In this document: positions 54,737 through 62,910 of the stretch, piece by piece
Position numbering within the stretch: position 1 is the stretch's first letter
Layout: the number at the start of each line of letters is the position of its first letter
Translations under genes and position numbers: made by a program
DNA from: Bacillus sp. cl95
GTDB lineage: Bacteria; Bacillota; Bacilli; Bacillales; Cytobacillaceae
NCBI RefSeq assembly: GCF_900115925.1
Contig: NZ_FOYF01000001.1
Span: 496,001 to 560,000, forward strand
Direction: 5' to 3'
Length of the DNA stretch: 64,000 bases
Notes under the pieces: generated by a model
Databases searched by the model: none
Told to the model about the DNA's origin: nothing
Seen by the model: only the letters and a program-made list of their open reading frames with translations

Positions 54737-55321
54737 ATGAAAGTATTCTGGATTGTGCTCTTGTTCTTATTTACTCTTAGCGGATGTAATACGAGCAATA
54801 ATAATGCCACCGAATCAAAACAACAATTCATTAAGGTAAAGAATAGTGAAATTGAACATGTTGACAGGAAAACGGGTGTTCAAATATCCAAACGATTAGT
54901 TGAACTATCGACGGGCATTCCTAATGTAAACGACGCAACCGCAGTTGTGCTTGGGAAGTATGCCATTGTCGGGATCGATGTCGATAGCAATATAGAGAGA
55001 TCTCAAGTGGGTTCCATAAAGTATTCTGTAGCAGAAAGTTTGAAAAAGGATCCATACGGTGCGAAGGCAGTTGTTATCGCAGATCCCGACGTTACTGCAA
55101 GGTTAAAGGAAATAAATCAAGATATAAAAAACGGACAGCCTATTCAAGGTATTATGAATGAGTTAGCGGACATATCAGGAAGGCTAATGCCTGAAATACC
55201 TGCTGACATATTAAAACCCAATCCTAAAAATGGTCTGGAAGAACCCAAGAATAAATTAAATCAAAAAGAACAGAAAAAACTAGAAAACAAACAAGAAAAG
55301 CACTCCAATTACTATAAATAA
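54737..55321 (+). CDS. ylaJ: YlaJ: YhcN/YlaJ family sporulation lipoprotein
   Basis: A 194-residue lipoprotein with signal MKVFWIVLLFLFTLSG and the lipid Cys at residue 17. The mature part is the YhcN/YlaJ domain (NDATAVVLGKYAIVGIDVDS, VAESLKKDPYGAKAVVIADP), which in Bacillus goes to the forespore or spore inner membrane. The C-terminus is a charged Lys/Glu/Asn helix. Start ATG 54737 follows TTGGAGGCC. Convergent with the PNPOx-type gene. Confidence 0.9.
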   Translation: MKVFWIVLLFLFTLSGCNTSNNNATESKQQFIKVKNSEIEHVDRKTGVQISKRLVELSTGIPNVNDATAVVLGKYAIVGIDVDSNIERSQVGSIKYSVAESLKKDPYGAKAVVIADPDVTARLKEINQDIKNGQPIQGIMNELADISGRLMPEIPADILKPNPKNGLEEPKNKLNQKEQKKLENKQEKHSNYYK

Positions 55322-55322
55322 C

Positions 55323-55353
55323 AAAAAGCTTAGTCAATTGACTAAGCTTTTTT
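55323..55353. terminator. Bidirectional terminator between ylaJ and the PNPOx-type gene
   Basis: AAAAAGCTTAGTCAA-TTGACTAAGCTTTTT is a perfect palindrome between the convergent genes. Confidence 0.9.
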
Positions 55354-55797
55354 CATTGCGTCCATCACTTGCTTATCTAAGCGGGCCGCGGCATCTTTAT
55401 CATATGTCTTGTCGTATCCTGGTTCTGTAACGATTTTAGAGCCATAGAACATAACATCTCTAACTTCCTCAATACTCACTTCGACTAATGCCAATTTAAG
55501 GGGAACGCCATCCATTTTCTCTACCTTTACAGTTGCTTTCCCGCTAATGGAGTATGTTGATTCGTTTGCGATAACGTTAATGATTGCTCTATTATTGGAA
55601 TTTAAATTTTGAATGATCCTTGAACGGTTATCAATCGCAAAGTAAATCGTTTGATCATCCTTGGCAAAAACCCAAGAAATCGCATTTACACTTGGTCCGC
55701 CACTTTCATGGTCAACCGTTGCGAGTAAGACGAATCTTTCTTTTTGCAGTGCATCAAATAGCGGTTTAATTAACTTTGGTTCAACTTGGTTTGGCAT
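55342..55797 (-). CDS. Pyridoxamine 5'-phosphate oxidase-like flavin/heme-binding fold protein
   Basis: A 151-residue split-barrel protein of PNPOx type. It has FVLLATVDHESGGPSVNAIS near residues 22-41, TIYFAIDNRSRIIQNLNSNN near 54-73 and STYSISGKATVKVEKMDGVP. It is shorter than true PNPOx and lacks its full active site, so it more likely binds FMN, F420 or heme for an unknown reaction. Bacillus genomes commonly have it between ylaJ and ylaI. Confidence 0.82.
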   Translation of the reverse strand: MPNQVEPKLIKPLFDALQKERFVLLATVDHESGGPSVNAISWVFAKDDQTIYFAIDNRSRIIQNLNSNNRAIINVIANESTYSISGKATVKVEKMDGVPLKLALVEVSIEEVRDVMFYGSKIVTEPGYDKTYDKDAAARLDKQVMDAMKKA

Positions 55798-55955
55798 ATG
55801 ATCTTTCCTCTCTATGTAAAAGAATGATTAGCTAAACCAATCTTACTACTACTCCCATCACACTTCAACTCTTTGAAGTATTGTGAGGATAACATTCCAT
55901 CCTTTTACATGATATACTATAAAAAAAGATATAAGATAGTAAAGAGGTGAAGCAA

Positions 55956-56156
55956 ATGAGAGTAAAGTGCGTTCTTTGCGATAAAATAGAGGCGATTGAA
56001 GACGAAACATTAATTGCCAAACGTCTTCGTAATCGCCCTATCCATACATATATGTGTAAACCTTGTGAAGATAGAATTTCCGTTAAGACCCAAGAGAGAA
56101 TTGATACAGGCAACTTCAAACTGTACCGCAAAAAGTCCGAAGAGGATGATTGGTGA
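55956..56156 (+). CDS. ylaI: YlaI, zinc-ribbon protein (DUF2197)
   Basis: A 66-residue protein with a four-cysteine zinc ribbon, CVLC at residues 5-8 and CKPC near 37-40. Basic residues follow (VKTQERIDTGNFKLYRKKS). Function unknown. Start ATG 55956 follows AGAGGTGAAGCAA. Convergent with the 97-residue gene at 56216. Confidence 0.9.
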   Translation: MRVKCVLCDKIEAIEDETLIAKRLRNRPIHTYMCKPCEDRISVKTQERIDTGNFKLYRKKSEEDDW

Positions 56157-56181
56157 AAAACTTCAAACCAAGTTGCTTCAC

Positions 56182-56218
56182 AAAAAAACGCTTGTCCAAT
56201 TGGACAAGCGTTTTTTTA
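56182..56218. terminator. Bidirectional terminator downstream of ylaI
   Basis: AAAAAAACGCTTGTCCAA-TTGGACAAGCGTTTTTTT is a perfect palindrome serving both convergent genes. Confidence 0.92.
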
Positions 56219-56509
56219 ATCCTCTTCAGGATAGTTTGCATATCTTTCTGGTGACTCATTGATTTGATCCAACATGATTTCAATCAATTCGCGCGGATAT
56301 TTTGCGTTCTTCGTTTCACCAGCATGTTGGTAAGTCAGATAATACATTAATAAATCAGTCTTAACCTCGATATCCGATACCCCGTGTTCGGTAGAAAGAA
56401 TTTCCTCAAACAATTCGGTTGTATCTCTTGCTGCTGTATCATCAGGTCGGCTATCTTTCACCACTTTGATTGTAAGCCAATTATAAAGTGCATCCTGCAA
56501 GGACTTCAT
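56216..56509 (-). CDS. Conserved hypothetical protein between ylaH and ylaI
   Basis: A 97-residue acidic helical protein (ALYNWLTIKVVKDSRPDDTA, ETTELFEEILSTEH-type middle, YPRELIEIMLDQINESPERY). I recall orthologues at this place in many Bacillus genomes without function. Start ATG 56509 after GGGGGTTGC. In the same direction as ylaH and typA. Confidence 0.75.
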   Translation of the reverse strand: MKSLQDALYNWLTIKVVKDSRPDDTAARDTTELFEEILSTEHGVSDIEVKTDLLMYYLTYQHAGETKNAKYPRELIEIMLDQINESPERYANYPEED

Positions 56510-56547
56510 CCTAGCAACCCCCGTTACTACTCGTCAAGCAAAGAAGC

Positions 56548-56862
56548 TTAAAGCTTTTGATCAGCTTCTAGCTTCTTTTGCTGATGAAGACGAATCTTAT
56601 AGATGATCAATATCAAGGCTGCGACAATAAGCCCTTCAGCAACCGGTAAAAAGATGCCAAGGAATGTCATAAATGAGCAGCCAAACACTAAGAAAAGATA
56701 AATTAAGATTGATTTTGCAATTGGAAGCTTTTTAGCAAAACCAAGCTTGTATACCAGGATTGAAAGTCCGGTAATGGTCAAAAAGAGCATCCACATCCCG
56801 ACCTTTGGCTGGACGTCAACCTGATAAAGGGCCGCGAAAAAAGAAAGACTTTCGTTTACCAT
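56548..56862 (-). CDS. ylaH: YlaH-like membrane protein
   Basis: A 104-residue protein with three membrane segments (about residues 22-40, 48-65, 68-89) and a Lys/Gln-rich C-terminal tail ([15 protein letters not shown]). It corresponds in place to ylaH, next to typA. Function unknown. Start ATG 56862, with GGAGGA about 12 bases upstream, slightly far. Confidence 0.85.
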   Translation of the reverse strand: MVNESLSFFAALYQVDVQPKVGMWMLFLTITGLSILVYKLGFAKKLPIAKSILIYLFLVFGCSFMTFLGIFLPVAEGLIVAALILIIYKIRLHQQKKLEADQKL

Positions 56863-56885
56863 TTTCGTCCAATCCTCCTTCGATC

Positions 56886-58727
56886 TTATTTACTTGTTTC
56901 AGCTAATTTTTTCTTCTTTGCTACACGCTCACGTTCGTTCTTATCAAGAATCTTCTTACGTAAACGGATAGATTCTGGTGTTACTTCACAATACTCATCA
57001 TCATTTAGATATTCTAAAGATTCTTCAAGCGTCATGATGCGCGGCTTCTTGATAACAGAAGTTTGATCTTTATTTGCAGAACGGATATTTGTCGCTTGTT
57101 TTACTTTAGCGATGTTTACAGTAATGTCATTTTCACGAGTGTGCTCGCCAACGATCATACCTTCATAAATTTCAGTTCCAGGCTCAACAAAGATTGTTCC
57201 ACGGTCTTCAACACCCATAATACCATAAGTAGATGCTTTACCTGATTCCATAGAAACAAGTACACCTTGACGTCTTCCACCAACTTGCCCTTGAGCCATT
57301 GGCTGATAGCTGTCAAATGTGTGGTTGATGATTCCGTAACCACGCGTCATTGTTAAGAACTCTGTTGTATAACCAATCAAACCACGAGCAGGCACGTTAA
57401 AGATAAGGCGAACTTGACCTGTACCGTTGTTGATCATGTCAATCATTTCACCTTTACGCGCACCAATTGATTCCATAACCGCACCAGTGTGCTCTTCTGG
57501 AACATCAATTTGAACTCTCTCAACCGGCTCACAACGAACTCCATCAACATCTCTTACGATAACTTCAGGTTTAGATACTTGAAGCTCATAACCTTCACGA
57601 CGCATGTTTTCGATCAAGATAGACAAGTGAAGCTCTCCACGGCCTGAAACGATCCATGCATCAGGAGAATCAGTATTTTCTACACGTAAACTAACGTCGG
57701 TTTGTAATTGAGCACGTAATCTTTCTTCAATTTTTCTTGAAGTAAGATACTTACCTTCCCTACCTGCAAATGGACTGTTATTTACTAGGAAAGTCATTTG
57801 CAATGTAGGCTCATCAATTCTTAGGATTGGAAGTGCATCCTGGTGTTCGAAAGGACAAACTGTTTCTCCTACGTTGATGTCTTCCATACCGGAAACAGCG
57901 ATCAAGTCTCCTGCTTTTGCTACTTCAATTTCTTGACGCTTTAGTCCGAAGAAACCAAAGATTTTAGATACACGGAATTGCTTTACAGAACCATCAAGTT
58001 TCATTAAAGCAACCTGTTGACCTACCTGCATAGTACCACGGAATACGCGTCCAATTCCGATTCTTCCTACATAATCATTGTAGTCAAGAAGTGCTACTTG
58101 GAATTGAAGAGGCTCTTCACTGTTATCAACTGGTGCTGGAATATGTTCAACAATTGCATCGTATAATGATTGCATGTTTTCATCCTGTTGTTCAGGATTT
58201 GTACTTGCAGTCCCATTAATAGCTGACGCGTAAATAACAGGGAACTCAAGTTGTTCTTCTGTTGCATCAAGTTCGATGAATAAGTCGATTACTTCATCGA
58301 TTACTTCTGCTGGACGAGCAAAATCACGGTCAATCTTATTAACTACAACGATCGGAGTTAAGTTTTGTTCTAATGCTTTCTTAAGAACGAAACGAGTCTG
58401 TGGCATACAACCTTCATATGCATCAACAACAAGAAGAACACCATCAACCATTTTCATGATACGTTCTACTTCTCCACCAAAGTCAGCATGTCCCGGTGTA
58501 TCCAAGATATTAATTCTCTTATCTTTATATTGGATAGCTGTATTCTTCGCTAAAATCGTAATTCCACGTTCTCTTTCTAGATCGTTTGAATCCATTGCAC
58601 GTTCTTCAACGTGTTCGTTTGTACGGAAAGTACCAGATTGTTTTAACAATTGGTCAACCAAAGTCGTTTTACCATGGTCAACGTGGGCAATAATAGCGAT
58701 ATTGCGTAAATCTTCTCTAAGTTTCAA
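56886..58727 (-). CDS. typA: Ribosome-associated GTPase TypA/BipA
   Basis: Translation-factor GTPase of 613 residues that helps ribosome assembly and stress growth. G-domain motifs: [14 protein letters not shown] at residue 14 (G1), RERGITI (G2), [11 protein letters not shown] (G3) and [11 protein letters not shown] (G4). Domains II and III are EF-G-like, and the BipA-specific C-terminal domain holds [20 protein letters not shown]. The start is TTG 58727 after AGGAGTGG. Divergent from ylaF. Confidence 0.97.
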   Translation of the reverse strand: MKLREDLRNIAIIAHVDHGKTTLVDQLLKQSGTFRTNEHVEERAMDSNDLERERGITILAKNTAIQYKDKRINILDTPGHADFGGEVERIMKMVDGVLLVVDAYEGCMPQTRFVLKKALEQNLTPIVVVNKIDRDFARPAEVIDEVIDLFIELDATEEQLEFPVIYASAINGTASTNPEQQDENMQSLYDAIVEHIPAPVDNSEEPLQFQVALLDYNDYVGRIGIGRVFRGTMQVGQQVALMKLDGSVKQFRVSKIFGFFGLKRQEIEVAKAGDLIAVSGMEDINVGETVCPFEHQDALPILRIDEPTLQMTFLVNNSPFAGREGKYLTSRKIEERLRAQLQTDVSLRVENTDSPDAWIVSGRGELHLSILIENMRREGYELQVSKPEVIVRDVDGVRCEPVERVQIDVPEEHTGAVMESIGARKGEMIDMINNGTGQVRLIFNVPARGLIGYTTEFLTMTRGYGIINHTFDSYQPMAQGQVGGRRQGVLVSMESGKASTYGIMGVEDRGTIFVEPGTEIYEGMIVGEHTRENDITVNIAKVKQATNIRSANKDQTSVIKKPRIMTLEESLEYLNDDEYCEVTPESIRLRKKILDKNERERVAKKKKLAETSK

Positions 58728-58875
58728 AAAATTCCACTCCTACCTGTTATCTTAAATACATATAGTATTTGTATTTTCTTTCACAACTAAAACATTATAC
58801 CACACTTAAGGTAGAAACCTAGAATCATTTTCTGTACAATGATTTTATCGAGTAGTTAAAGGGGAGTTTGTCGTC

Positions 58876-59061
58876 ATGAAAAACATAAAGTGGCCGTTTT
58901 TAGGATTTGCGATTTTGGCAGCTGCAAGCATAATGGGGATTGGTATAGCTATCGGAGAAAGAAGTATTTGGGGTGCTCTCATAAGTGTAATTACACTTAT
59001 TTTTGTAATGGGAATGGGCTTTAAGACAAAGAAGAAATATCGTGAAAATGGTCTGCTTTAG
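58876..59061 (+). CDS. ylaF: YlaF, small membrane protein (DUF5325)
   Basis: A 61-residue protein with two membrane segments (residues ~5-26 and 31-48), a glycine-rich turn (MGIGIAIGERSIWG) and a basic tail (KTKKKYREN). Function unknown. Start ATG 58876 follows AAGGGGAG. Divergent from typA, as in B. subtilis. Confidence 0.85.
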   Translation: MKNIKWPFLGFAILAAASIMGIGIAIGERSIWGALISVITLIFVMGMGFKTKKKYRENGLL

Positions 59062-59109
59062 ACAGATTTTTATCTTCATGCATAGAAATGATCGCTAAAT
59101 TCATTCATA

Positions 59110-59149
59110 AAAAAAAGGAACTTTGACAAGTTAGTCAGGTTCCTTTTTT
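59110..59149. terminator. Terminator between ylaF and suhB
   Basis: AAAAAAGGAAC...GAC and GTC..GGTTCCTTTTTT pair with a few internal mismatches between convergent genes. Confidence 0.85.
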
Positions 59150-59151
59150 GA

Positions 59152-59949
59152 TTACCATTTTCCATCATTCAAATATTCCTTTAAAATAGTTGGATGTAAA
59201 CCAGGCTTTGCTACAAATAGAGATTGTTTTGCAAGTAAGTTCAAGTCTCCACCCTTTAATGTCGTGGCTACGCCTCCTACTTCCTGGACAATAATGACCC
59301 CTGCCGCAATATCCCAAGGTGCCAGCCTCATAGACATGTACGAATCTATTCTTCCTGTTGCAACAAATACCATTTCTAGAGCAGCAGATCCATAGGACCT
59401 CGTTCCTCTTACATCTCTGACAAGACGCCCTAACAAGCCGGGATCTATCTTGCTATTTTCCGTTACCCAAGTTGCATTCAACGCGATAACAGCTTCCTTG
59501 ACAGCCACTTCTTCTAATGTAGGAAGAGGACGATCGTTAAGAAAAGCACCAGCACCTCGTTTGGCATGATACAATTCATCATGAACGACATCGTAAATTA
59601 AACCGATTTCTCCTACTCCATCCCAATAAATAGCAAGGGAAATGGCAAAGTTCCTTTGTTGATGGATAAAATTCATTGTCCCATCAATTGGATCAATGAT
59701 CCAAACTACGCCGTCGAGACTTTCAATCTTATCTCCAAACCCTTCTTCACCTAAGATTTTATGATCTGGAAAAGATTCTTTTATTTTTTTTATAAAAAAT
59801 TTTTCAGTTTCTTGATCGATATTCGTTACAAGATCATTAGGATTTGATTTTGTCTGGACGTTTAGAGTTTGCGGAAATGACATTTTAATAAAAGAGCCCG
59901 CTTCCTTAACCCATTGCTTAGCCAACTGATCTATATGGTCCCAGTCCAT
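59152..59949 (-). CDS. suhB: Inositol monophosphatase family protein SuhB (YktC)
   Basis: Mg-dependent inositol-1-phosphatase family, 265 residues. Metal-site motifs are ILGEEGFGD near 66, WIIDPIDGTMNFIHQQRNFA near 83 (the WxDPxDGTxNF signature) and RLAPWDIAAGVIIVQEVGG near 209. I start it at ATG 59949 (MDWDHIDQ), with TTGGAGGAA upstream; a TTG at 59964 overlaps that Shine-Dalgarno. The length equals recalled B. subtilis YktC. Confidence 0.93.
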   Translation of the reverse strand: MDWDHIDQLAKQWVKEAGSFIKMSFPQTLNVQTKSNPNDLVTNIDQETEKFFIKKIKESFPDHKILGEEGFGDKIESLDGVVWIIDPIDGTMNFIHQQRNFAISLAIYWDGVGEIGLIYDVVHDELYHAKRGAGAFLNDRPLPTLEEVAVKEAVIALNATWVTENSKIDPGLLGRLVRDVRGTRSYGSAALEMVFVATGRIDSYMSMRLAPWDIAAGVIIVQEVGGVATTLKGGDLNLLAKQSLFVAKPGLHPTILKEYLNDGKW

Positions 59950-60090
59950 TTCCAATTCCTCCAAATTGATTATTGTGTAATCATTTCATATCTATGTATT
60001 TGTTTAGTGTGCTTGGTATCTATATAGTATAATCTATCCCCTTCAAGCCAACCAAATATTTACTTCTTATTTTTGATTATTTCCTTTAAA

Positions 60091-60125
60091 TAAATAACGA
60101 ACCCCTCATTCATGATGGAGTTCGT
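60091..60125 (-). terminator. Possible terminator downstream of the 60206 gene
   Basis: CGAACTCC and GGGGTTCG (one wobble pair) stem followed by TTATTTATTT on the minus strand. It lies about 80 bp past the stop and before suhB, in the same direction as both genes. Confidence 0.55.
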
Positions 60126-60205
60126 CTCAAAGTTTTATTTTTAGGATTAGAATGATCATTGCCAATTTTTTTCTCCTTATGACAACTATATAATGATGAT
60201 GAATT

Positions 60206-60400
60206 TTATAGAGCTTTTAACCGTAGCAGTTCTTGACGAATTTTTTCTAATCTAATTTTACATACATTTTTCTTATTCTCATTATTTTCTGTCATCGCTT
60301 CAAACAAAGTTGCCAATTCATAATCAAGTTCTAATTTCAGTACAGCCATTCTTTCTTTTTCTATGCCCTTTTTACGAGTGGAATTCATTAACTGTTTCAT
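60206..60400 (-). CDS. Small hypothetical protein
   Basis: A 64-residue, helical, highly charged protein (MKQLMNSTRKKGIEKERMAV ... CKIRLEKIRQELLRLKAL) with heptad-like leucines at its end. I do not recognise it, but small proteins are often found here. ATG 60400 follows AAGGGGTGC. Alone between suhB and yktB, followed by a weak terminator. Confidence 0.65.
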   Translation of the reverse strand: MKQLMNSTRKKGIEKERMAVLKLELDYELATLFEAMTENNENKKNVCKIRLEKIRQELLRLKAL

Positions 60401-60600
60401 TATAAGCACCCCTTCCAACAATTTGTGGATCCTTCAAATTAAATTATCAGATTATTTTTACTTTTATAGTATGAACCTCATGTTCAAGTTGCAACTAAAT
60501 TGTGCTTTAACCTATAAGCCTTTTCTTTTTTAAATTCAACTTATTATGCTAAAATCATTCTCAGAACTTTATTTATAAAAGTATTTTGTTGGAGGTTTTT

Positions 60601-61221
60601 ATGAATTTTAGCGGCTTTAGTGAAAAAGACTTCGATGTTTTTAAAATAGATGGCCTTGCACCAAGAATGGATGCTTTAATCGAAAATATTAGACCAAAGC
60701 TGGAAGCGCTCGGTGAGCACTTTGCACCTACATTAGCCAATTTAACCGGCAATGAAATGTTTCCTCATGTTGCAAAACATGCACGCCGGACCACGAACCC
60801 TCCAAATGATACGTGGGTAGCATTTGCCAATAACCGTCGTGGATATAAAATGCTTCCTCACTTCCAAATCGGCATGTGGGAAACCCACCTTTTCATTTGG
60901 TTTGCCGTTATTTACGAAGCGCCAAATAAACAAAATATCGGAAAAACATTTCAACAGCATATTGATAAAATCTATCAGGAGATCCCAGGTCATTTCGTTT
61001 GGTCCATTGATCATATGAAACCTGAGGCAACTGAACATCAACAATTGTCGAAAGAGGAATTAGCCGGTTTCTTCGAGCGACTTCAAACGGTCAAAAAATC
61101 TGAATTATTGTGTGGTTATCACATAGATCGAGATGAAGTTGTGAAGATGGGCCCATCTCAATTACTTTCAGAGATTGATCATGTGTTTAAAAAATTATTA
61201 CCCCTTTATAAAATGTCATAA
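60601..61221 (+). CDS. yktB: DUF1054/UPF0637 family protein YktB
   Basis: A 206-residue soluble protein of the UPF0637 family, function unknown. It has FSEKDFDVFKIDGLAPRMDA near the start and KHARRTTNPPNDTWVAFANN near 60, then RRGYKMLPHFQIGMWETHLF. Start ATG 60601 follows TTGGAGG. Convergent with yktA, with a large hairpin between them. Confidence 0.92.
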   Translation: MNFSGFSEKDFDVFKIDGLAPRMDALIENIRPKLEALGEHFAPTLANLTGNEMFPHVAKHARRTTNPPNDTWVAFANNRRGYKMLPHFQIGMWETHLFIWFAVIYEAPNKQNIGKTFQQHIDKIYQEIPGHFVWSIDHMKPEATEHQQLSKEELAGFFERLQTVKKSELLCGYHIDRDEVVKMGPSQLLSEIDHVFKKLLPLYKMS

Positions 61222-61340
61222 ACCTATCCTTTCTGTCTTAAACTACTCACCACTTAACACCCTTTCGCGTGGTTTGAAGCGGGAGTCTTCTGTCGGAAAA
61301 CGATAGAAACCTGGTAAAGAGGATTTAAGAATTGATTTCT

Positions 61341-61389
61341 AAAAAGCGAAGGGCATGGTTGCAGACTGCAACCATGCCCTTCGCTTTTT
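61341..61389. terminator. 23-bp perfect hairpin between yktB and yktA
   Basis: AAAAAGCGAAGGGCATGGTT plus GCA pairs perfectly with its reverse complement around the three bases GAC (61364-61366). It ends in A/T runs on both sides and lies between convergent genes. It is far longer and stronger than the other terminators here. Confidence 0.85.
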
Positions 61390-61406
61390 ATATTGTTTCA
61401 TTCTAC

Positions 61407-61676
61407 CTACATCTTTATCTTTTTTCCTGCTTCACTTTCTTTTACCTTCTTTATTGCACGATAAGCAGAATAACCGCTCATTTCCTCAAACTCTCCACAA
61501 AGCTTTTTTTCCTCGGATTTACCGGGAACAATTTCTTTAAATCTCCTGTAAATGTCAAGCAACTCTTCGCGTACAATTCCTTTTTCATAAACTCGTTCTA
61601 TAGCTTCATAAAAATGAATGACATCAACAATCTCATCAGTTGTCCAGCTATAATCAATTGGGTATTGATACTCCAC
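61407..61676 (-). CDS. yktA: UPF0223 family protein YktA
   Basis: An 89-residue protein of the UPF0223 family, function unknown. It has [20 protein letters not shown] at the start and [20 protein letters not shown], then [13 protein letters not shown]. The start is GTG 61676 after GCAGGTGAATTATAC. Order yktA-yktB as in B. subtilis. Confidence 0.92.
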   Translation of the reverse strand: MEYQYPIDYSWTTDEIVDVIHFYEAIERVYEKGIVREELLDIYRRFKEIVPGKSEEKKLCGEFEEMSGYSAYRAIKKVKESEAGKKIKM

Positions 61677-61740
61677 GTATAATTCACCTGCTTTTAAAAT
61701 GTATATACCATTTTACAAACACACAAGGAAATAAGCAACA

Positions 61741-62697
61741 TCAATTCCATTTATTACGTATTCCCTCAGCTTCATCAATCATCCTAATAAATAATTCTGA
61801 AACATAAGGTACATCTCTAATAAGACCCATAACCTGCCCTGCCCAAGCGAAGCCTCCTGACATTTCCCCCTCGTAGATGTAACGCTTATTCGCTTCACCA
61901 CTTATCAGGTCTTTAAGGTGTTCGTAAGTTCCTCCTTGTTTCTCAATATCAATAATACGGTCGGTCCATTCATTGGATATGGCTCTGGCTGGCGACCCTA
62001 ATGACTTTTTGATCACAACGGTGTCAGACTCTGTTCCTGTAACAAGCTTATTTTTATAGCTTTCAGCAGCGTGTAAACACTCTTTTGTCGCAATAAATCT
62101 TGTCCCCATTTCAATTCCCTCTGCCCCAAGGCTAAGAGCAGCCATCAATCCCCTGCCATCTCCTATACCACCTGAAGCAATTACAGGTATGGATACCGAA
62201 TCTACTACTGTAGGAATTAGGACCATAGTTCCTATATCATCTCTCCCTAGATGACCGCCTCCCTCTTGACCAACAACCATAACTGCATCCGCACCTAACT
62301 CCTCTGCCTTTATGGCTTGTCTTCGCGCTGCTACCAAGACTAGTTTCTTGATTAGCGTGCCTTTTAAAGCATCAAGGATAGGTGCAGGATTCCCACCTGT
62401 CATGGAAATAACAGGTACTTTTTCATCGATTGCAACTTGGAGAAAATCTTCATATGACCTTCCGTGTTGTCCAATTGCAAAATTGACTCCAAATGGATTG
62501 TTTGTTAGGTTCTTCACCTTTTCTATCTCATCCTTTAATAGGTCCGGGGATTTTAATGACATTGCCGTAATCTGACCAAGTCCACCAGCATTAGAGACTG
62601 CTGCAGCAAGGTCAGAATAAGCAAGATGAGCTAAGCCGCCCTGAACGATTGGATATTTTATGTTCAGTAGTTCTGTAACCCGTGTGTTCCAATTCAT
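61741..62697 (-). CDS. Nitronate monooxygenase/2-nitropropane dioxygenase-type FMN protein
   Basis: A 318-residue TIM-barrel flavoprotein. It has NIKYPIVQGGLAHLAYSDLA near 14, NAGGLGQITAM near 35, the FMN-phosphate region VGQEGGGHLGRDDIGTMVLI near 142 with its catalytic-type His, and IASGGIGDGRGLMAALSLGA near 176. The family includes nitronate monooxygenases and FabK-like enoyl-ACP reductases; the exact reaction is not clear from sequence. Start ATG 62697 after GAAGGAGTG. Divergent from speA. Confidence 0.85.
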   Translation of the reverse strand: MNWNTRVTELLNIKYPIVQGGLAHLAYSDLAAAVSNAGGLGQITAMSLKSPDLLKDEIEKVKNLTNNPFGVNFAIGQHGRSYEDFLQVAIDEKVPVISMTGGNPAPILDALKGTLIKKLVLVAARRQAIKAEELGADAVMVVGQEGGGHLGRDDIGTMVLIPTVVDSVSIPVIASGGIGDGRGLMAALSLGAEGIEMGTRFIATKECLHAAESYKNKLVTGTESDTVVIKKSLGSPARAISNEWTDRIIDIEKQGGTYEHLKDLISGEANKRYIYEGEMSGGFAWAGQVMGLIRDVPYVSELFIRMIDEAEGIRNKWN

Positions 62698-62910
62698 TTG
62701 AATGTTTCACTCCTTCACTTTCCTTTATCTTCTTATTTCGATTCCATAGATTAATTTCCTTCTTCCCGTCAAAAACTAAGAAAATGTTCTTATTAAAATC
62801 AAATGATTGTTGCTATGCAAACAGGGGTAATAGTGCTATAATTCATTTGTTTTATGTTTTTAAAATACAAGCAAATGATTATTTATGACTTAAAGAGGTG
62901 TGGAAAAAAA

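Noticed and set aside
58276-58755. 159-codon plus-strand frame opposite typA
   Set aside because: Antisense shadow of the strongly conserved TypA G domain; no Shine-Dalgarno or family resemblance.
61332-61682. 116-codon plus-strand frame opposite yktA
   Set aside because: It starts in the terminator hairpin and runs antisense to yktA; low-complexity Phe/Leu content.
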